A DNA stretch of 35,630 bases. It comes from Spirochaetaceae bacterium. Its GTDB lineage: Bacteria > Spirochaetota > Spirochaetia > DSM-2461. The DNA lies in the NCBI GenBank assembly GCA_027858495.1, contig JAQICO010000155.1:1-35630 (forward strand), read 5' to 3'. The notes under the pieces were generated by a model, which ran no database searches, was not told the DNA's origin, and saw only the letters and a list, made by a program, of their open reading frames with translations. A program made the translations under genes and the position numbers. Each line of letters opens with the position of its first letter. Positions within the stretch are counted from its first letter, which is position 1. This document shows, piece by piece, positions 1 through 8,748 of this stretch.

Positions 1-45
1 ATATAAATCAGAGCTTAATAACATTTAAATATTAGGAGAATTATC

Positions 46-654
46 ATGGGATTGGATACTCGGAGATTACGCAGCAATTCGGAAATCAGACCAGAGGCCA
101 AGGCATGTCTTAAGGGGAAATGGGGCCAGCCCATTGGTGTAAGCCTAGTGATTGGGTTAATCATGGGGGCTGCCAGTTCCTTCGCCATAGTAGCTCTATT
201 GATTAACGGGGCCCTTTTTTTAGGTCTTTCAATATACTTCTTAAAGTTGATAAGAAAGGAAGAACATAGTTTCGATGATGCCTTTTCCGGGTTCAATCAC
301 TTTGGGAATGCCCTGGGAGTCTATTTCTTATCGGGTCTGTTTATATTCCTATGGACCATGCTTCTAATTATTCCGGGAATTATCAAAGCCCTTGCCTATT
401 CACAGACCTTTTATATTTTGGCAGATCATCCGGAATTGGGGCCTCTGGAATGCATAACCCTGAGCAGGCGGATGATGAAAGGCGCCAAGGGAAAACTCTT
501 TGCCATGGGATTTGGTTTTGCTTTACTAATCATGCTTGCGATTTTTTTGACCCTTGGAATAGGAATGCTTTGGCTGGGTCCCTTTATTAAGACCTCCAGG
601 GCTCAGTTCTATCAGGATTTGAAGGAAAATTATCATACTGACGCTCAGATTTAA
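46..654 (+). CDS. DUF975-like integral membrane protein
   Basis: A 202-residue hydrophobic protein of unknown function. The N-terminus has the basic 'R..LRSNSEIRPEAKACLKGKW' type segment that precedes the first membrane helix in DUF975 proteins. Hydrophobic helices lie near residues 30-68, 90-115 and 153-178. The cytoplasmic middle portion around residues 120-150 contains a glycine- and proline-bearing loop (LIIPGIIKALAYSQ) and a conserved-looking SRRMMKGAKGKL patch, also typical of the family. The start is supported by AGGAG at 34-38, seven bases before the ATG. It stands alone: the next gene is on the opposite strand and convergent. Family assignment is by pattern recognition, and no biochemical role is known to me. 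Confidence 0.7.
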   Translation: MGLDTRRLRSNSEIRPEAKACLKGKWGQPIGVSLVIGLIMGAASSFAIVALLINGALFLGLSIYFLKLIRKEEHSFDDAFSGFNHFGNALGVYFLSGLFIFLWTMLLIIPGIIKALAYSQTFYILADHPELGPLECITLSRRMMKGAKGKLFAMGFGFALLIMLAIFLTLGIGMLWLGPFIKTSRAQFYQDLKENYHTDAQI

Positions 655-727
655 AATACTTCTATAAGCTTCCTGCAATGTCAATTGAACAGGAGAAAGT
701 ATTATCTATCATTCAGAGGGAGATTTC

Positions 728-1579
728 TTAATACCGGACGAAATATTCCTTGGGGTCCAAGGCTGCAAAATGATAGCCCTGGGCCCTTAATTCTTCCACG
801 ATCAGAGGAATGGCCTGTAAAATTTCCCGATTTGCCGCAGTATCATGAAAAAGTACTGTAGCGTTGGTTTTCCCCTGAACCTGGCGAAGCACTTCAGAAA
901 CAAAAAAATCAGGATCATCACTGCTTACATCTCCGCCAAGGACATTCCAATCCACATAGATATATCCCAATCGGTCCATATCTCCACGGAGCCCTTCCAT
1001 CACGTCCATGGAGCGATTACTGTAACTACCACGGGACCCGCCGGGAAACCGTGTTAACATCGGTCGGATTCCAGTAACCTCAAAAAGATAATCCTCCATC
1101 TTCATAAAATCCTGCCAAAAGGCCTCTTTGCTGGAGTAAATGGTGCTATATCGATGACTATAACTATGATTTCCCAAACTGTGCCCCTCTTGGACGATTC
1201 TTCGCATCATAGATTCTTTATATTCGGAAGGGTTTGCCCCAACGACAAAAAAAGTTGCCTTAATATGCAATTCCAGCAATAGAGCTAAAAGATCTTCTGT
1301 CACAACAGAAGGGCCGTCATCGAAGGTTAAATAGACCTGTTTTTCTGCACGAATAACTAAATCCTGCTTTTCCTGCTGCAAAAGAGCATTCTGTTCCTGA
1401 AGGATTTCTTCCTGCTTTTTCAACTGCTCAATTCTATCGATGAGCTGCCACTGACGTCGTTCTTCCTGAAGTTGAGTTTCTTCCATAGATAACAGTTGTT
1501 GATGAGATCGATAAAGAAGCAGCACTGGAAGCGCTAAAAGAAGAAGCATAATGACTGTGGGAAGCCAAATTTTTTTCAC
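728..1579 (-). CDS. Membrane-anchored polysaccharide (peptidoglycan) deacetylase, NodB domain
   Basis: A predicted carbohydrate-esterase-4 enzyme that removes acetyl groups from peptidoglycan or another N-acetylated glycan outside the cytoplasmic membrane. An N-terminal membrane anchor (about residues 4-24) is followed by a coiled coil rich in Glu, Gln and Lys (about residues 28-80). The NodB domain then shows motif 1 TFDDGPS (catalytic and metal-binding Asp at about residues 87 and 88), motif 2 NHSYSHRY (the HSxxH zinc ligands) and motif 3 RFPGGS, so the active site looks complete. I place the start at the GTG of VKKIW (1577-1579) because AAGG lies nine bases upstream. A TTG at 1609 in the same frame has no ribosome site. 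Convergent with the upstream membrane-protein gene. Confidence 0.85.
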   Translation of the reverse strand: MKKIWLPTVIMLLLLALPVLLLYRSHQQLLSMEETQLQEERRQWQLIDRIEQLKKQEEILQEQNALLQQEKQDLVIRAEKQVYLTFDDGPSVVTEDLLALLLELHIKATFFVVGANPSEYKESMMRRIVQEGHSLGNHSYSHRYSTIYSSKEAFWQDFMKMEDYLFEVTGIRPMLTRFPGGSRGSYSNRSMDVMEGLRGDMDRLGYIYVDWNVLGGDVSSDDPDFFVSEVLRQVQGKTNATVLFHDTAANREILQAIPLIVEELRAQGYHFAALDPKEYFVRY

Positions 1580-1731
1580 CAGGGATATCCTTCTTTGTAA
1601 TATATACAAAGTATAGAGATATCATTAGTCTATTTCAATCACCCAAGAACTAACTATAACTCTACCAAATTAAACTTTTGTTCTGGATTCCTTAGGGCTC
1701 TTGATTCATAATTATTATCAGGAGGATATCC

Positions 1732-4038
1732 ATGGGACTTATTTTATCATTGGCTAAACGCTTTGCAAAACTCTATGGAATGGATTCTGCGCTTCAAAGG
1801 CTAGATGAGAGTTTCCGACTGGGGGAAGATTCACATATACAGGTGCCCAAAGATATTGCATCCGAGGCCCTTGAGTTTGCTTCCCGGGGTCTTCTAAATA
1901 TGAATGCCATACAACCCCATCTAGATTGGGTAATGCCCTACTGGGTGAATAAACAATATAACAAAGATTCAGATAGTTATGTCCCAGGTACGGTGCTCTC
2001 AACCAATCAGACCCACCGAAACTGGACCAGCATAGGAAACTTGGATTCTGATCGAGAACCAATTGTAGACCCCACAGGACTTTTAACCCCATGGTTTGAC
2101 GGTTGGTCCGTGGAATTCTGGGTAAAAAAGAAGGACTATCTCATAGTTCCCTCAAAAAATGATGATATCTATCAGTACCTGGTAAAACAGCGTCCCGTGG
2201 TGGTAAGTCAGTTCATAAAAAAGGATCTTCGAATGAGGATAGAGGCCTTTGGAGGACGAATTGATAATATAGAATATGTATTTGATGCCATGGATTTAGT
2301 AAATCTTGAGTCCACCGAGGTAGAAATACAGGTATTTGTTTCTATCCGGCCTTATAATCCCGAAGGAATATCCATTATCCGCAACATTAAGTACGATGAA
2401 AAACAACAGCTTTTTACAGTGGATGGTGCCCCTGGATTATACCTTGCCGAGAAACCCAACCGAATCTTCTGCGCCAATCAACCCATGGGAGACTGTTCTT
2501 TTGCCGTGGATCAAGAGGGAGATTTACATCAAACGGAATGTCCTCAGGGATTGGCCACAGCCATGGCTCAATTCAATCTAAAGCTGAAAGCCGGAGAAGC
2601 TAGACAGTTGGAAGTACGGGCTCCCGTGAGAAAAATGACTAAAAAAGCACCGGAATGGTCAAAGGTATTTGCCCTTAAATATCAAGATCATAAAGGTGAA
2701 ATTCTTCAGCAGTGGGATAAAACCATAGAGCGGGGACTTCAATTACAATTACCCTATCAAAAATTAGAAAATTCCTTTTATGCCAACAAGGCTGCCCTCT
2801 ACCTTTTCATAGACGATAACATCATTACCCCCGGGCCCTTTACCTATCATCATGAATGGTTCAGAGACGCAGCCTACTCGATTCCCATGCTGGATAAACT
2901 TGGATACCATGATGAGGCTGAAAGAATCCTATTAAATTACCCAAACCGGCAAAAAAGTGATGGCTATTTTTTAAGCCAGGAAGGGGAATGGGACGCCAAT
3001 GGGCAAGCCCTGTGGACCTATTATCAGCATTACCTTTTTACCCGGAATAAAGAATTCTTAAAAACCATCTTTAGTTCTGCAAAAAAAGGATTATTATGGA
3101 TCAAAAATAATCGCGAAAAATCAGGGCTATTACCAGCGGGATTTTCGGCAGAACACTTCGGGCCAAACGACAGCTTTTATTGGGACAATTTTTGGGCACT
3201 GGCCGGCATAGAGGGATATGCCTTTATGGCCGCAGAATTGAATAAAGAAAAGGAAGCCCAGGAAGCACAACAATTATTTCAGGAATACCGAAGCAAGGTA
3301 TTTGATTCCATTGATAAAGATCAGGCCAGATTTAAAGAACCCCTGATTGCCTCTTCCCCCAACCGAAATATCGATTCCTCTATAATCGGTTCTGTTGTTG
3401 CGCTCTATCCCCTTCGGCTGGTGGATCCCAGGGAGATTAAGATGACCGGAACTCTTCGAACCATACGGCAGCGCTATATGCAGAACCATGCGTTTTTTCA
3501 CCGGGTGATACACTCGGGATACAATGTATATCTGACGGCGCAAATTGCCCAATGTTACCTCTATCGCCGTTCGGCCAGGGTACTACCCATATTGTATTGG
3601 ATTATGGACAACATTACCCGTACGGGAACCTTTCCCGAGGCCATCCACCCCATCACCGGAGGTGGTTGTTACGGAGACGGTCATCATGGCTGGGCAGCGG
3701 CGGACTTTTTATCGTTAATTCGAAATATGATGTTATTCGAAGAGGGTAATCGTCTGGTTATACTGCCGGTGGTTTATCACCGCTGGATGGAGCCCGATCA
3801 GAAGATTGTGGTGACCAATGCGGCAACCTATTTTGGGAAGGTAAGCTATAATGTAACCAGCGACCCTCAAAAAATAGTATTAACCATGGAAAACCAGTTT
3901 CACCATCCCCCTGAGGATATTGAATTCTCCTCTCCCTTCCCGGTGAGCCATGCTCAGGTGGATGGTAAAGAAGCGCCCTTTCAGGTTAGCCGTATAAGCT
4001 TTTCTCCAGAGGCGAAAGAGGTGGTTTTATTCCGGTAG
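1732..4038 (+). CDS. Large glycoside-hydrolase-like protein with (alpha/alpha)6-barrel domain
   Basis: A 768-residue protein without a signal peptide, so probably cytoplasmic. The N-terminal half (to about residue 310) is beta-rich and resembles the sandwich domain that precedes the catalytic barrel in glucoamylase and debranching-type enzymes. The C-terminal part resembles a six-hairpin glycosidase barrel: TYHHEWFRDAAY near residue 371 is like the W-x-R-D substrate loop of GH15/GH63/GH133-type enzymes, and later blocks such as DSFYWDNFWALAGIEGY and GGGCYGDGHHGWAAADF supply acidic and aromatic residues. I cannot assign a GH family or substrate. The start has a strong AGGAGG about seven bases upstream. 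It is a single gene, followed by 276 bases of non-coding DNA. Confidence 0.6.
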   Translation: MGLILSLAKRFAKLYGMDSALQRLDESFRLGEDSHIQVPKDIASEALEFASRGLLNMNAIQPHLDWVMPYWVNKQYNKDSDSYVPGTVLSTNQTHRNWTSIGNLDSDREPIVDPTGLLTPWFDGWSVEFWVKKKDYLIVPSKNDDIYQYLVKQRPVVVSQFIKKDLRMRIEAFGGRIDNIEYVFDAMDLVNLESTEVEIQVFVSIRPYNPEGISIIRNIKYDEKQQLFTVDGAPGLYLAEKPNRIFCANQPMGDCSFAVDQEGDLHQTECPQGLATAMAQFNLKLKAGEARQLEVRAPVRKMTKKAPEWSKVFALKYQDHKGEILQQWDKTIERGLQLQLPYQKLENSFYANKAALYLFIDDNIITPGPFTYHHEWFRDAAYSIPMLDKLGYHDEAERILLNYPNRQKSDGYFLSQEGEWDANGQALWTYYQHYLFTRNKEFLKTIFSSAKKGLLWIKNNREKSGLLPAGFSAEHFGPNDSFYWDNFWALAGIEGYAFMAAELNKEKEAQEAQQLFQEYRSKVFDSIDKDQARFKEPLIASSPNRNIDSSIIGSVVALYPLRLVDPREIKMTGTLRTIRQRYMQNHAFFHRVIHSGYNVYLTAQIAQCYLYRRSARVLPILYWIMDNITRTGTFPEAIHPITGGGCYGDGHHGWAAADFLSLIRNMMLFEEGNRLVILPVVYHRWMEPDQKIVVTNAATYFGKVSYNVTSDPQKIVLTMENQFHHPPEDIEFSSPFPVSHAQVDGKEAPFQVSRISFSPEAKEVVLFR

Positions 4039-4253
4039 AGAAAATAAACGCCACTCAATGATTAAAGAAAGATAAGATTCTATTATCTCCTCTTCTATGA
4101 AAATTCAAGGAATTATTTTCACAATAATGGAACCTCAGTGTAGCAATCATGAAACCTTTAGGTCAATTTCAACCGGTCTAAGGCCTTGTTTTTATTAAAT
4201 ATATTTTTATCTATACAAAAATATCTAATTATGTTACTTTTCGTATATGGCGT
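4039..4253. other. AT-rich intergenic region, possible weak terminator
   Basis: Non-coding stretch between the glycosidase-like gene and the sulfur-transfer gene. The only structures I see are a small hairpin near 4114-4130 (ATTATT and AATAAT arms) and an imperfect hairpin around 4174-4196 (GGTC pairing with GGCC) followed by GTTTTTATT, which could be a weak terminator for the upstream gene. No small ORF with a ribosome site is apparent. Confidence 0.3.
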
Positions 4254-4281
4254 TTGCATTATGTTTATATGCCTATAAAAT
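4254..4281 (+). promoter_or_regulatory. Predicted sigma-70-type promoter of the CoA-disulfide reductase fusion
   Basis: TTGCAT at 4254-4259 and TAAAAT at 4276-4281 are separated by 16 bases. The expected transcript start near 4288 would give a short leader containing AGGAG at 4301-4305 before the ATG at 4315. This is an ordinary leadered arrangement, unlike several other promoters in the window. Confidence 0.45.
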
Positions 4282-4314
4282 AGACTATTCTTAGGTATAA
4301 AGGAGCGGTTTTAT

Positions 4315-6810
4315 ATGAAATATTTAATTGTAGGCGGAGTCGCCGGAGGAGCTGCAACCGCAGCAAGATTAAGAAGAGACGACGAAAAAGCCGTAATTAT
4401 GATTTTTGAACGGGGAGATTATATCTCCTATGCCAACTGCGGGCTGCCCTATTATCTAGGAGAAACCATAAAAGACCGGGAAAAACTCTTTGTAGAAACT
4501 CCCGAAAGTTTTATGAAAACGCTGGATGTTGAGGTGAGGATCTCCACGGAGGTTACCCATATCAACCGTGAGGATAAAACCGTCAGGGCAAAGGAGAAAA
4601 AAACCGGCCGTGAATATGTGGAATCCTACGATGCCCTCATTCTGTCTCCAGGAGCAGAGACCCTGCGCCCCCCCATTTCCGGTATTGATTCAAAAAAAAT
4701 ATTCACCCTGCGCAATGTTCCCGACGTAGATAACCTCAAGGGTTATGTAGATGAAAAAAGACCCAAAAGAGCCGTGGTAATCGGCGCAGGATTTATCGGG
4801 ATGGAGGTAGCTGAAAACCTCTATAACCGAGGCGTAAATGTTACCATTGTAGAACTGGCAGACCAGGTGATGGCCCCGCTGGACTTCGAAATGGCTGCTC
4901 AAATACATGATCATCTGAAAATGAAAAAGGTGGAACTCTACCTTTCTGATGGAGTAAAGGAATTCCATGAAGAAGCGGATAAATTACGGATTACCCTGAA
5001 CAGCGGAGCAGTTATTAACGCTGACCTTGCGATTTTATCCATAGGAGTTAAGCCAGAAATTGGTCTGGCCAAACAATCAGGCCTGGAGACCAACAGGGGA
5101 ATTGTAGTTAATAGTAGAATGGAAACTTCCGATCCCCATATATACGCTCTGGGGGATGCTGCAGAATTCCACTGGCCACTCACAGGAAAGTCGGGCATAA
5201 CCCCACTGGCCGGTCCTGCGGGGAAGCAGGCTCGAATACTGGCGGATAACCTGGTCTACGGAAGCACCAAGGAATACAAGGGAGCCATCGGAACGGCCAT
5301 CGCAAAAATATTTGATTTAACCGTGGCCGCCACAGGGGTCGCCCAAAAGACCTTAAAAAAAGAAGGCATACCAGCCTCCTGTGTTATCACCCATGGACAT
5401 TCCCATGCAGGCTATTACCCCGGAGCCACCCCCATGGTTCTTAAACTGGTTTACAATCCCCAGGATGGCACCATAGCAGGAGCGCAGATAGTCGGTTACG
5501 AAGGAGTGGACAAGCGTATAGAAATGATCGCCGCTGTACTACGGCGGGGAGGCACCATAGAAGATCTCACAGAGCTGGAACATGCCTACGCACCCCCCTA
5601 CTCTTCCTCCAAGGATCCGGTAAACATCCTCGGATTTACCGCCGAAAATGCGTTGCTTGGTCGAAGTCAGCATACTCCATGGAAAGAACTTCACCGCCGA
5701 TTGGAAGCTAAAGACCCTGACCTATTTCTTCTAGATGTTCGAACCTCCGATGAGTTTGCCATGGGAGCACTACCAGGAGCGGTTAATATCTCCAAAATAG
5801 ATGTGCGTACAAACATCGACAAGATTCCCCGGGACAAGGATATTGTAATCCTCTGCGGAGTGGGCCTACGATCCTATTTGGTTGAACGTATTCTCAAACA
5901 AAATGGATTTGACCGTACCAGTATTCTTTCCGGGGGACTAAAAATCTATAAACCCGCCGTTCAGGATCAAAATAATCGGGACGTATTCACCCAATACGAA
6001 ACGGGATACCAAACCCAGGAAGGAATCAATCCAGTTCTATCGGCGGTTACCGTGTTAGAAGTAGATGCCTGCGGACTGCAATGCCCCGGTCCCATACTCA
6101 AGTTAAAATCGGAAATTGAAAAGATAAAACCCGGAGAGCGATTGCTGCAAAGAGCTTCAGACCCAGGATTTGCCCGGGATGTTCAGTCCTGGTGTAATAT
6201 GACGGGACACCGTCTGGTGGAACTGAAAGAAGAAAAAGGAATCGTTTCAGCGGTGATTCAAAAGGGTGGAGTGGAAACTGCCTCGACAATACCCCAGCCG
6301 GGAACCATCCCCTCGGGCGTACAGGTAATAGCTAACAGTTCAAAGGAACTGACCATGATCTGCTTTTCAGATGATATGGACAAAGCTCTGGCCTCTCTTG
6401 TCATCGGCAACGGCGCCCTGGCTTCAGGCAAAAAAGTGACCATATTTTACACCTTTTGGGGACTAAATATCATCAAGAAACCCAGAAAGCCCAGGGTCAA
6501 GAAATCCTTTCTGGGTCGAATGTTCAGCATGATGCTACCCAAGCACAGTGGCAAATTAAAACTCTCCAAATTACAGATGGGAGGAATGGGCTCCGCCATG
6601 ATGAAAGGCATCATGAAACGTCAAAAAATCGACACTCTTGAGACAATGCTTAGTACCGCCATTGATAACGGAGTTTCCATGATCGCCTGCCAGATGTCCA
6701 TGGATGTAATGGGAATAAAGCGGGAAGAACTGATAGAGCAAGCCCAAATAGGAGGTGTGGCAAATTACCTGGAAGCTGCCAGTTCTTCGGGCATAAATCT
6801 ATTTATCTAG
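4315..6810 (+). CDS. CoA-disulfide reductase / rhodanese / TusA / DsrE2 four-domain fusion
   Basis: An 831-residue cytoplasmic sulfur-transfer flavoenzyme. Domains in order: (1) FAD/NAD(P)H disulfide reductase of the CoA-disulfide/persulfide reductase type, residues 1-445, with FAD motif GGVAGGAATAARLRR at 7-21, redox Cys42 in SYANCGLPYY, NAD(P)H motif VIGAGFIGMEVAE near 155-167, and the HAYAPPYSSSKDP tail; (2) rhodanese, about 455-545, with active-site Cys514 in CGVGLRS; (3) TusA/SirA, about 578-650, with Cys590 in CGLQCPGP; (4) DsrE2-like domain, about 668-831, with Cys792 in IACQMSMDVMG. All four key cysteines are present, so persulfide relay from reductase to carrier is a reasonable inference. 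AGGAG lies nine bases before the start. It is a single gene with no sulfur genes beside it. Confidence 0.9.
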   Translation: MKYLIVGGVAGGAATAARLRRDDEKAVIMIFERGDYISYANCGLPYYLGETIKDREKLFVETPESFMKTLDVEVRISTEVTHINREDKTVRAKEKKTGREYVESYDALILSPGAETLRPPISGIDSKKIFTLRNVPDVDNLKGYVDEKRPKRAVVIGAGFIGMEVAENLYNRGVNVTIVELADQVMAPLDFEMAAQIHDHLKMKKVELYLSDGVKEFHEEADKLRITLNSGAVINADLAILSIGVKPEIGLAKQSGLETNRGIVVNSRMETSDPHIYALGDAAEFHWPLTGKSGITPLAGPAGKQARILADNLVYGSTKEYKGAIGTAIAKIFDLTVAATGVAQKTLKKEGIPASCVITHGHSHAGYYPGATPMVLKLVYNPQDGTIAGAQIVGYEGVDKRIEMIAAVLRRGGTIEDLTELEHAYAPPYSSSKDPVNILGFTAENALLGRSQHTPWKELHRRLEAKDPDLFLLDVRTSDEFAMGALPGAVNISKIDVRTNIDKIPRDKDIVILCGVGLRSYLVERILKQNGFDRTSILSGGLKIYKPAVQDQNNRDVFTQYETGYQTQEGINPVLSAVTVLEVDACGLQCPGPILKLKSEIEKIKPGERLLQRASDPGFARDVQSWCNMTGHRLVELKEEKGIVSAVIQKGGVETASTIPQPGTIPSGVQVIANSSKELTMICFSDDMDKALASLVIGNGALASGKKVTIFYTFWGLNIIKKPRKPRVKKSFLGRMFSMMLPKHSGKLKLSKLQMGGMGSAMMKGIMKRQKIDTLETMLSTAIDNGVSMIACQMSMDVMGIKREELIEQAQIGGVANYLEAASSSGINLFI

Positions 6811-6873
6811 AAAAACGGAGCGTGCAAACAGCACGTGAGTATTTTTCCAACGCCGAGTCCGAATCAAAGGCAC
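6811..6873. repeat. Hairpin-bearing direct repeat, copy 1
   Basis: Begins directly after the stop codon at 6808-6810. Contains a CGTGC/GCACG stem at 6821-6825 and 6831-6835 with a five-base loop, flanked by an outer GAAAAA/TTTTTC pairing. About 55 of 62 positions match copy 2, which starts 101 bases later. Agreement is nearly perfect over the first 50 bases and decays after that. Confidence 0.75.
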
Positions 6874-6878
6874 GTTAT

Positions 6879-6982
6879 CTGACAGCTGGATTTGCCTCTG
6901 AATCAAGGCGGAAAAAACGGAGCGTGCAAACCGCACGTGAGTATTTTTCCAACGCCGCGTCTGAGGCAAAGTCAGCTGTCAG
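6879..6982. repeat. Long inverted repeat enclosing repeat copy 2, between convergent genes
   Basis: The 20-base arm at 6879-6898 (CTGACAGCTGGATTTGCCTC) is the reverse complement of 6963-6982 at 18 of 20 positions. Copy 2 of the hairpin repeat lies in the loop, so the whole 104 bases can fold into one long interrupted stem. The right arm covers the TGA stop (6979-6981) of the minus-strand ABC transporter. Placement between two convergent stop codons suits a two-way transcription barrier or an mRNA 3'-end stabiliser, but that role is inferred. Confidence 0.65.
6912..6975. repeat. Hairpin-bearing direct repeat, copy 2
   Basis: Second copy of the repeat at 6811-6873. Inner stem CGTGC (6923-6927) pairs with GCACG (6933-6937) around loop AAACC. 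Outer stem GGAAAAA (6910-6916) pairs with TTTTTCC (6944-6950). The only change in the hairpin core is A to C in the loop, which leaves the stems intact. Confidence 0.75.
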
Positions 6983-8748
6983 GAGTATTGGAGTTGGTGA
7001 AGCTGGTAGTAAATCCCCCCCCTCTTCAGCAGTTCTTGATGGCTTCCCTCTTCGGCAACCTGCCCATGACTTAGAACTAAAATCCTATCGGCCCGAGCAA
7101 TGGTGGATAAGCGATGGGCGATGATTATGGCGGTTCGATCTTCAAGCAGCTGATCCATGGCGGTTTGAATCCAGCGTTCGGTTTCGGTGTCGATGTTGCT
7201 GGTGGCTTCGTCCATGATGATGATGCTGGGATTAAAAATAAAGATCCGGGCAAAAGCGATGAGCTGGCGCTGCCCAAAGGAAATATTACTGGCCCCCTCG
7301 GATAATTGGGTATCTAGGCCTTGGGGTAATGAAGCCAGCATGGTGGCACCCTTCACCTTCTCCAGGGCCTGAAGAATCTCTTCATCCATTACTTCTTTTC
7401 CCAGGGAGATGTTATCCCTGAGGGTACCGGAAAAAAGTGTGACATCCTGCTGAAGGGTTTGAATATGACTGCGGAGATTTTTTATGGAAAGACTTTGAAT
7501 ATTCCGGCCATCTAATAAAATCCTACCTTCTTGAGGATCCCAGAATCGGGTAAGCAGATTGGCCAGGGTGGTTTTTCCAGCTCCGGTGGTACCTACCACA
7601 GCAATAGTTTCTCCGGGTGTTACATGGAAATTCATATTCTGCAATACAGGCTCTTCTTTGTAGCGGAAATGAACCCCCTGGAATTGCAATTCGCCAGAAG
7701 TGGCTGTCAGAATTTCTTTCCCTTTATCTGCAATGGATTGGTCTTCATCGAGCATTTTAAAAACCCTTTCACCGCCGGCCATGGCCGATTGAAGTATCAC
7801 AATTTTATCGGCCATATCCTTTATGGGTTCATAAAATTTACCCACCAGACTGATAAACGCGATTAATATCCCCAGGGTCAAAGTTCCATTGTCATTCATA
7901 GAAGCACCGTAGTAGATAAGAAAGCCTAGAGAAACGGAACTTAGAAGGTTTATCACCGGGCGAAAAAAAGAGTTGGTATACATCTGCCTCATTCCAATTT
8001 TAAAGAGCGATTGGTTCCGTTCGGCAAACTCCTTTCTAAACCAGTCTCTTCGACCAAACAACTGTAGTATTTCCATACCGGCTATGGATTCTGATAGGAA
8101 GGCGTTGATTCTTGAGGTCTGATGCTGAGTTTCACGATGAACGTCTCTAATTCTGTGACGCATCACCAGGGTCAAAATCAGCACCGGTGGCAGGGTGGCC
8201 AGGGTGATCAGGGCCAAGGGAATATCTAGAATGACCAGGGTGATAAGTACTCCCAACATCAAGCTCAGGTTTTTCATAATTGAAAGAGCCACGGTGGTAA
8301 AAAGTTCATTGACGGTTTCTACATCGCTGGTAACCCGGGAAACCAGACTTCCCACCGGCCGGTCGCCTAAAGATCCAAGGGACTGCCGGATAAGATGACC
8401 GAATAACCGGCTGCGGATATCCTTCATAACCCGTTGACCGGCCACGGCACTGAAATAAACCTGAATAAAATTAGCCCCAAGCGATAAAAACAATACAAGC
8501 AAAAACCGCGAGCTCCAAAGTTTCAGCCCCTGGAGCCTCTCGAATTCACTTAGGCCGTGGGCTTTAAGGATATACTGGTCCATGCTGCGCTGAACAATCA
8601 CCGGGGTGATCAAATCTCCGGCGGTGGCTAAAACAAGCCCCAAAAGAGAGAGCAGCACCAATCCCCGGTAGGGTTTTAAAAAGATGAGCAATCGTTTGAG
8701 TACGCTAAATTTAAGCTTGCTGGAAAATTCCTCCCGTTCTACCCTCAT
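6979..8748 (-). CDS. ABC exporter half-transporter, subunit B (catalytic Glu present, degenerate signature)
   Basis: A 589-residue type IV (MsbA/LmrA-like) exporter half. It has six membrane helices in about residues 20-325, then a nucleotide-binding domain with Walker A GTTGAGKTT (386-394), Q-loop near 433, signature ISFGQ (489-493, canonical LSGGQ), Walker B IIIMDEATSNID with catalytic Glu514, and His545. It overlaps the upstream partner gene by four bases (ATGA), with GGAGGAG before its ATG, so the two are translationally coupled. The modified signature here complements the modified Walker B of the partner, as in TM287/288 and BmrCD heterodimers. The substrate cannot be read from sequence. 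Drugs or lipids are usual for the family. Confidence 0.9.
   Translation of the reverse strand: MRVEREEFSSKLKFSVLKRLLIFLKPYRGLVLLSLLGLVLATAGDLITPVIVQRSMDQYILKAHGLSEFERLQGLKLWSSRFLLVLFLSLGANFIQVYFSAVAGQRVMKDIRSRLFGHLIRQSLGSLGDRPVGSLVSRVTSDVETVNELFTTVALSIMKNLSLMLGVLITLVILDIPLALITLATLPPVLILTLVMRHRIRDVHRETQHQTSRINAFLSESIAGMEILQLFGRRDWFRKEFAERNQSLFKIGMRQMYTNSFFRPVINLLSSVSLGFLIYYGASMNDNGTLTLGILIAFISLVGKFYEPIKDMADKIVILQSAMAGGERVFKMLDEDQSIADKGKEILTATSGELQFQGVHFRYKEEPVLQNMNFHVTPGETIAVVGTTGAGKTTLANLLTRFWDPQEGRILLDGRNIQSLSIKNLRSHIQTLQQDVTLFSGTLRDNISLGKEVMDEEILQALEKVKGATMLASLPQGLDTQLSEGASNISFGQRQLIAFARIFIFNPSIIIMDEATSNIDTETERWIQTAMDQLLEDRTAIIIAHRLSTIARADRILVLSHGQVAEEGSHQELLKRGGIYYQLHQLQYS

Noticed and set aside
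1580-1609. TTG at 1609 as start of the deacetylase
   Set aside because: No ribosome site precedes it, whereas AAGG sits at good distance before the GTG at 1579, which also gives a cleaner membrane anchor.
6822-7124. A 100-codon plus-strand protein spanning the hairpin repeat
   Set aside because: It runs into the antisense of the ABC transporter gene, has no ribosome site, and its repeated residues simply reflect the DNA repeat.
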